Shown piece by piece: positions 7,129 through 10,487 of a stretch of DNA of 10,487 nt. The translations under genes were made by a program, and so were the position numbers. This stretch comes from JAGDYD01 sp046536675. GTDB taxonomy: Archaea; Micrarchaeota; Micrarchaeia; Micrarchaeales; CABMGC01. The notes under the pieces are model-generated. The model made no database searches, was not told the origin of the DNA, and saw only the letters and a program-made list of their open reading frames with translations. The stretch is taken from assembly GCA_046536675.1 (NCBI GenBank), contig JAWDMK010000023.1, forward strand, positions 1 through 10,487. The letters run 5' to 3'. Each line of letters begins with the position of its first letter. Position 1 is the first letter of the stretch.

Positions 7129-7361
7129 ATAAGCAGCACCAAAATATTTAACAAAGATAGGGCGACAACATGCAAATCAAAATTACCACCTATCTTAGTT
7201 ATGTAGATAAAAGCAAACAAAACAATAGGTATTGCAAAGGCAAGAGAGATAGTGCCAATAAATAAGTAGACTATGGCTATTATTGGAGAAGCTATACCAA
7301 AAGCCGCAAGAAGCTTTGCATAAAGAGAATTGCTATGTTTATATAATCTTCTCAGATCCAT
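7116..7361 (-). CDS. Small polytopic membrane protein, VirB3-like by size, topology and position
   Basis: The 81-aa product starts with a short basic cytoplasmic segment (R4, R5, K8, K16) followed by hydrophobic segments at about 17-36, 37-54 and 62-81. A small polar turn (TKIGGNFDLH) precedes the last of these. I recognise no family by sequence. Its position directly before a VirB4-type ATPase and directly after a two-helix 59-aa protein is that of VirB3/PrgI in type IV secretion operons, and VirB3 is a small protein of this kind that works with VirB4. That role is an inference from context. The ATG at 7361 lies inside the last codons of the upstream gene (10-bp overlap). The TGA stop at 7116 overlaps the possible CTG start of the ATPase. 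Confidence 0.75.
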   Translation of the reverse strand: MDLRRLYKHSNSLYAKLLAAFGIASPIIAIVYLFIGTISLAFAIPIVLFAFIYITKIGGNFDLHVVALSLLNILVLLMVVF

Positions 7362-7531
7362 AATACCACGAGCAGAAAAACAAAAAGAAGAAAAATTATA
7401 GAAATGTGCTTTGCACCATCGCCGATATCACCATTTATAATATACCTTATGAGGTAGTAGCTTATAATGCTCAAAAGCATAAGCCAGATAATCTTCGATC
7501 CTGCAACAATGATCATGCGAAGATCAAGCAT
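7352..7531 (-). CDS. 59-aa two-helix membrane protein, VirB2/CedA1-like by topology
   Basis: This short gene is easily missed. It runs from ATG 7531 to TGA 7352 and encodes MLDLRMIIVAGSKIIW followed by hydrophobic sequence to about residue 32, a polar loop NGDIGDGAKH (33-42), and a second hydrophobic helix to the C-terminus (43-59). It overlaps the gene before it by 8 bp and the gene after it by 10 bp, and has GGTG 7 nt before its ATG, all of which argue for translation. A two-helix hairpin with a short polar loop is the build of VirB2 conjugative pilins and of the crenarchaeal CedA1-type pilus subunits. No signal peptide is evident and it is shorter than most known pilins. A structural membrane subunit is the alternative. 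Confidence 0.75.
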   Translation of the reverse strand: MLDLRMIIVAGSKIIWLMLLSIISYYLIRYIINGDIGDGAKHISIIFLLFVFLLVVLWI

Positions 7532-7970
7532 AGCTTATCACCCGAAGGGTGTTGTTTAGTATATGTGCAAGAATTATCCCAGAAGGCGGGGAGTATGTGC
7601 ATATTATTTTGCCTAAATCTTCTATGCTAGCAAACAATGAAAGCTCTTTAATACGCCTTTTAGACATAACTTCTTTAATGTTCCAAAATGCTGCTATCGA
7701 AAGTTTCTCAAATGCTACCCCTTCTATATCCTTTTGCTTTGGTGAAATGCCATTTAATATAAGCTCATCATTCTCAAAATCAATAAATAGATTGTAAAGT
7801 TGTTCGCTGTGCAAAACCTTGTTATCTAAGCCCGTAATCTCTTTTTCAGGCTCTAGAATTATTATCTTTTTGTTTGAATAGCTAAAACTCCTCAAAAGGA
7901 CTAGTATTAATATGCCAATTGCTATCGGCATCAAACTCAAAATAAAATTTAGATAATGCTGATTTATCAT
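7524..7970 (-). CDS. Single-pass membrane protein of unknown family in the T4SS-like operon
   Basis: The 148-aa product has one membrane helix at about residues 9-28, flanked on the C-terminal side by basic residues (R27, K34, K35), with no positive charge before it. By the positive-inside rule the roughly 115-residue remainder should face the cytoplasm, where it could contact the ATPases. That domain alternates strand-like and helix-like stretches (KIIILEPEKEITG, YNLFIDFENDELILNG, GVAFEKLSIAAFWNIKEV). I recognise no family. The ATG at 7970 overlaps the stop of the upstream gene as ATGA and has GAAGG (7979-7983) 8 nt upstream. The gene overlaps the 59-aa gene by 8 bp. Its position suggests a scaffold component, but VirB8-like identity is not supported by the sequence. 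Confidence 0.83.
   Translation of the reverse strand: MINQHYLNFILSLMPIAIGILILVLLRSFSYSNKKIIILEPEKEITGLDNKVLHSEQLYNLFIDFENDELILNGISPKQKDIEGVAFEKLSIAAFWNIKEVMSKRRIKELSLFASIEDLGKIICTYSPPSGIILAHILNNTLRVISYA
7539..7551 (-). repeat. Hairpin containing the ribosome binding site of the 59-aa gene
   Basis: On the minus strand CACCC-TTC-GGGTG is a perfect 5-bp inverted repeat with a 3-nt loop. Its 3' arm contains the GGTG that serves as Shine-Dalgarno for the ATG at 7531. Folding would hide that site until ribosomes translating the upstream gene open it, a simple form of translational coupling. The hairpin is short and may be chance. Confidence 0.35.
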
Positions 7971-8623
7971 TTAATCAGCCTTCTACTAAGCCTAGCCTCA
8001 TTTGCTTTCTGAAATGCCTTCTCTATAATTTGCATATCTAGATTATAGCGCTTGGCTAGCTCTGCTTTATCTACGTTGCCATTAAAACCGATTATTTCTG
8101 CAAGAAGGTCAGAAACCTTATCCTTATATAATAATAGTTCTTTACTAAGCTTATCTACCTCATTAGCTAGGGCGATTACTTTTTTGGAAAGCAAAACAGC
8201 AACACCACGCTCCTTGTCCCATGGGCCTATTCTCTCCACCTTAATCGCATGCTCTTCAGCGTTGTATAAAAAGTGCAACAAGTTTGGGAATATTGAGCTT
8301 ATATCAAAAACATATAAGTCACTAAGGAGCTGAGCTAAGCTAAAAAGCCTTAAAAGAGATTCCCTTTCGAAATATTCTGTAGAGAGGTTAGAATAAATAT
8401 AAAGGGTTATTCCGCTCCGTGAGAGCTTGAGGGTATACGCTTTTTTATTCACATCTTCGCCAGATTCAACAAGCATGTATTCAAGCTCACTGCCTTCGCT
8501 TATGAGCTTCAAGTGCGGATAAAAAGCCATCCTTTCCTTAACCTTAGCCATGCTACATTTGGCTTCTCCTCCCAGGGTTATCGAACCTTTGATTAAAAAT
8601 TTATCTTCGAGCATGCGTACCAC
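7967..8623 (-). CDS. Soluble protein of unknown function in the T4SS-like operon
   Basis: The 218-aa product has no membrane segment. The first half looks mixed alpha/beta (KFLIKGSITLGG, HLKLISEGSELEYMLVESG, YTLKLSRSGITLYIYSN), followed by a helical part. About residues 145-170 are a leucine-rich amphipathic helix (LANEVDKLSKELLLYKDKV) that could form a coiled coil. The C-terminal 35 residues (NVDKAELAKRYNLDMQIIEKAF) have the spacing of a helix-turn-helix, though this could equally be a protein-binding helical bundle. I recognise no family. The GTG at 8623 or the ATG at 8614 could be the start; both lie inside the end of the ATPase gene (overlap up to 23 bp), and neither has a strong ribosome binding site. 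Its 3' end overlaps the next gene by 4 bp. Conserved linkage to the ATPases would make it a system component. Confidence 0.82.
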   Translation of the reverse strand: MVRMLEDKFLIKGSITLGGEAKCSMAKVKERMAFYPHLKLISEGSELEYMLVESGEDVNKKAYTLKLSRSGITLYIYSNLSTEYFERESLLRLFSLAQLLSDLYVFDISSIFPNLLHFLYNAEEHAIKVERIGPWDKERGVAVLLSKKVIALANEVDKLSKELLLYKDKVSDLLAEIIGFNGNVDKAELAKRYNLDMQIIEKAFQKANEARLSRRLIK

Positions 8624-9674
8624 TTAACTTGATTGCAAAAGCTTCTGCTATTTTATCATCATCTATTCCCAATTCCCTAAGAAAGAAAATAATTTCCTTA
8701 TCGCTAAGTCCGTTTTCGGTCAAGAGTTGCATAAGTTCGTCAACCTTTATTTCATTGCTTAGATTGCCTATGAACTTTGCATAATCAAGGCCTACCTTGC
8801 TGAATGCTCTCTTAATTTGGGTTTCGCTAACCTCTATCAAATCCTCACCCACAAGAAGATTAAACATCTTAGCTATTCCAATACCACTTACTCTATCAAT
8901 GAAAAAAGAAGACATGCTCTTGTCCTTGTAAATTTGAATGACCATACAGCTGCCTTGCCTTAGCTCTTGGATCTTTGCTATCTCCATTTCTCCTAAATGG
9001 TAGTTCTTGGCAAGAAGCTCAAGGCTCTTCTTATTCTGCGTTCTAAAGACAAAAATGGATGCTATATTTGAAAGTATACTACTTTCTATGTCCTCAATAA
9101 GCTGAGAAGCTATAACAACCCCAACCCTATACTTTCTACCTTCCCTAACTAGTATATCAAGCATATCATTCTTGAGAAGGAGTTTCCACGCTTCATCAAA
9201 AAAGATTAATACATTATCACTTGCTGTAGTGCTGCGCTTACGTGTACCTTCAATTATTCTTGAAAGAATGAATTCAGCACGTTCTATTTTGGAAGCCTCG
9301 CTAAGCGTTGAAAGGTTATAATAAGCGATTTTCTCTTTGCCAAGCATGAAATCTGCAGGATCTGTAGAGCTTGCTGATAAAAAGAGCACTTCTGAATACT
9401 CACCTGTAAAATCTATTATTAGCACCCTTGTGCTTGAAATAGCTATGCTCTTAAGTATCAAAGACTTCATCATGTAGCTTTTGCCAGAGCCTGTAACACC
9501 AACTATGAATATATGTGGGTTAAGAAGCAGATCTTGTCTAAACATGAAAGGTATACCAAGCCTTTCGCTTCTCCCTATAAAGATTCCACCATCTTGATTT
9601 CTAAGCATATGCTCTTCACTTGAATAAAATAAATGGATATGCTTTGCAATCATGCATGAGCTGAGCCTAGCCAA
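8601..9674 (-). CDS. VirB4/HerA-type ATPase motor subunit (split from its N-terminal domain)
   Basis: The 357-aa product is almost only a RecA-like motor. It has IFIGRSERLGIPF followed by the strand leading to Walker A GVTGSGKS (59-66), the conserved VLIIDFTGEYS strand (84-93), Walker B VLIFFDEAW (155-163), the REGRKYRVG segment (177-185) and the sensor glutamine in IASQL (188-192). 'DEAWKLL' is typical of VirB4/TraC conjugation ATPases rather than HerA. The tail (about 278-345) is helical. The large N-terminal domain of VirB4 proteins is absent here and appears to be supplied by the gene immediately upstream. The start is TTG 9674, with AGGTG (9680-9684) 5 nt upstream; ATG 9653 is the alternative and would remove seven residues. 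The gene lies 8 bp after the upstream stop and overlaps the next gene. Confidence 0.9.
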   Translation of the reverse strand: MARLSSCMIAKHIHLFYSSEEHMLRNQDGGIFIGRSERLGIPFMFRQDLLLNPHIFIVGVTGSGKSYMMKSLILKSIAISSTRVLIIDFTGEYSEVLFLSASSTDPADFMLGKEKIAYYNLSTLSEASKIERAEFILSRIIEGTRKRSTTASDNVLIFFDEAWKLLLKNDMLDILVREGRKYRVGVVIASQLIEDIESSILSNIASIFVFRTQNKKSLELLAKNYHLGEMEIAKIQELRQGSCMVIQIYKDKSMSSFFIDRVSGIGIAKMFNLLVGEDLIEVSETQIKRAFSKVGLDYAKFIGNLSNEIKVDELMQLLTENGLSDKEIIFFLRELGIDDDKIAEAFAIKLSGTHARR

Positions 9675-9682
9675 ACGAACAC

Positions 9683-10390
9683 CTATATTGCATTCAGCAA
9701 CTCTTCACCTTTAAGCAAACGGTATCCAACATTTAGAGAGGTAGCAAAAAGGTTTGCTATAAGCTCTGCATTTCTCTGAGAAACTGAGGTAGCCTCGATT
9801 AGCGAAGTTGATGCCGCACGACACTTGATCTTAAATTCTACATTGAAAGGATTTCCGCCAGAGTTTATTGTATTTATCTCCGATTCTATTATGCCGATCT
9901 CGCGCTTAAGCCTGCCAAGCTCCTTGCTATTTGGTTTCTCGTTTGCAAGCTGTATTTCCTTCATGTGAAGCTTTGTCTCAAGCTCTTCTAATATGTGCTT
10001 CTTATTGAGCTCCTTTAATTCAACTGAATATTCAAAAGGAACCTTCACCCTATCTAGCAATTGCTCAAAAGCTAGACTGTTGTTTGAAAGCTGTGAATTT
10101 ACTAGCAGAAGGGCTATAGAAATACTCTCATAAAAACCATTGCCTTTTTTTACAGCCGCGTATATGTTGTTGCTTAACTCATAACCATTCGAAAGTACAA
10201 TTACTCTACTGTTTTTTATCAATAAATTGTTTATAAGCTTGCCAGCATGCAAATAAATTATAGATAAAAGTGCTATTACCAGTGCCAAAAAGGCAAGCAA
10301 AGCGCTTCCGAATAATAGCGAGAATAGCAAAGAGCATATTGAAATTGCATAAAATGAGTATCCAAACAGTTTATCCCCAAGACTATCCAT
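9683..10390 (-). CDS. Membrane-anchored N-terminal domain partner of the split VirB4/HerA-type ATPase
   Basis: The 235-aa product begins with a membrane hairpin (about 13-48, two helices), then a soluble domain. The soluble part contains strands (RVIVLSNGYE, FYESISIALLLV), a long charged helical hairpin (about 120-172, rich in K and E) and an end segment, FKIKCRAAS to YRLLKGEELL (about 186-232). Single-chain archaeal VirB4/HerA-like ATPases carry a comparable layout before their motor: E-rich helical hairpin, a strand, and a 'LxGEEL'-type turn just before the ATPase core. Here a stop codon (TAG at 9683) intervenes and the motor is encoded separately 8 bp on. I infer a split two-subunit ATPase whose anchor holds the motor at the membrane. 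The ATG at 10390 has AAGGTG (10396-10401) 5 nt upstream and overlaps the upstream gene's TAA by one base. Confidence 0.82.
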   Translation of the reverse strand: MDSLGDKLFGYSFYAISICSLLFSLLFGSALLAFLALVIALLSIIYLHAGKLINNLLIKNSRVIVLSNGYELSNNIYAAVKKGNGFYESISIALLLVNSQLSNNSLAFEQLLDRVKVPFEYSVELKELNKKHILEELETKLHMKEIQLANEKPNSKELGRLKREIGIIESEINTINSGGNPFNVEFKIKCRAASTSLIEATSVSQRNAELIANLFATSLNVGYRLLKGEELLNAI

Positions 10391-10487
10391 TATAGCACCT
10401 TGAACTTGCCAAAGAAAGCTTCAGAGCCAAGGAGTTCGGCTATTTCTCTTATCGAAATAGCAGTTATAATAAGATCAAATACAGGCA
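10390..10487 (-). CDS. C-terminal fragment of an unknown upstream gene of the same operon (cut by window edge)
   Basis: A minus-strand frame is open from the right edge to a TAA at 10390-10392, which shares its last base with the ATG of the 235-aa gene (TAATG). The visible 31 codons encode PVFDLIITAISIREIAELLG followed by SEAFFGKFKVL, which looks like ordinary protein with a helix and a short strand. It also contains the AAGGTG ribosome binding site of the next gene. The tight junction says it belongs to the operon, but too little is visible for any family call. Confidence 0.68.
   Translation of the reverse strand, partial: PVFDLIITAISIREIAELLGSEAFFGKFKVL

Noticed and set aside
7524..7970. 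VirB8-like identity for the 148-aa membrane protein
   Set aside because: The charge pattern places its soluble domain in the cytoplasm, opposite to VirB8, and no family motif is visible.
1..10487. CRISPR arrays, insertion sequences, integrase or attachment sites
   Set aside because: I saw no regularly spaced repeats, transposase or recombinase motifs, and no duplicated tRNA 3' end near the tRNA-Pro gene that would indicate an integrated element.

Overview
The window reads as chromosome from an AT-rich, tightly packed archaeon. The main evidence is an NreA-type DNA repair protein (a family known from archaea), a pyruvoyl-dependent arginine decarboxylase of the archaeal type, a tRNA-Pro gene without an encoded CCA end, TATA-like promoter sequences and GGTG/GAGG-type ribosome binding sites. 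Genes overlap or lie within a few bases of one another. The compactness would fit a small-genome (DPANN-like, perhaps micrarchaeal) lineage, but that placement is a guess from style, not from any alignment.

Left part (1-5055), housekeeping. A 5'-truncated metallo-beta-lactamase-fold hydrolase (1-597, +) is followed by pyruvoyl-dependent arginine decarboxylase (640-1191, +). Convergent to it is a TauE/SafE-type membrane permease (1253-2098, -), whose upstream region carries an 11+11 bp palindrome over its TATA-like element. Behind it lies tRNA-Pro(CGG) (2204-2276, -), which abuts an M24 Xaa-Pro-type peptidase so closely that the last base of the peptidase stop codon is the first base of the tRNA. 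The peptidase overlaps an upstream Nudix hydrolase (3315-3785, -). A 52-bp AT-rich divergent promoter region separates the Nudix gene from nreA (3838-5055, +).

Right part (5026-10487, all minus strand), the candidate system. Eight consecutive reading frames, overlapping or a few bases apart, form one operon. In transcription order they are: the C-terminal tail of an unknown protein (edge); a 235-aa protein with a two-helix membrane anchor and a domain resembling the N-terminal part of VirB4/HerA-type ATPases; a 357-aa ATPase core with a VirB4-like 'DEAW' Walker B; a 218-aa soluble unknown; a 148-aa single-pass membrane unknown; a 59-aa two-helix membrane protein; an 81-aa membrane protein; and a 676- to 697-aa VirB4/HerA-type ATPase. 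The last three have the size, topology and order of VirB2 (pilin) - VirB3 - VirB4 of type IV secretion/conjugation machines. They also recall the crenarchaeal Ced DNA-import system, which pairs small two-helix proteins with a VirB4/HerA-family ATPase. My inference is a single-membrane, archaeal T4SS-like DNA or protein transfer machine with two different motor ATPases, one of them split into a membrane-anchor subunit and a motor subunit. No relaxase, integrase or other mobile-element marker is visible in the window, so a resident chromosomal system and the edge of an integrated element both remain possible. nreA runs into the operon tail to tail with a 30-bp coding overlap.
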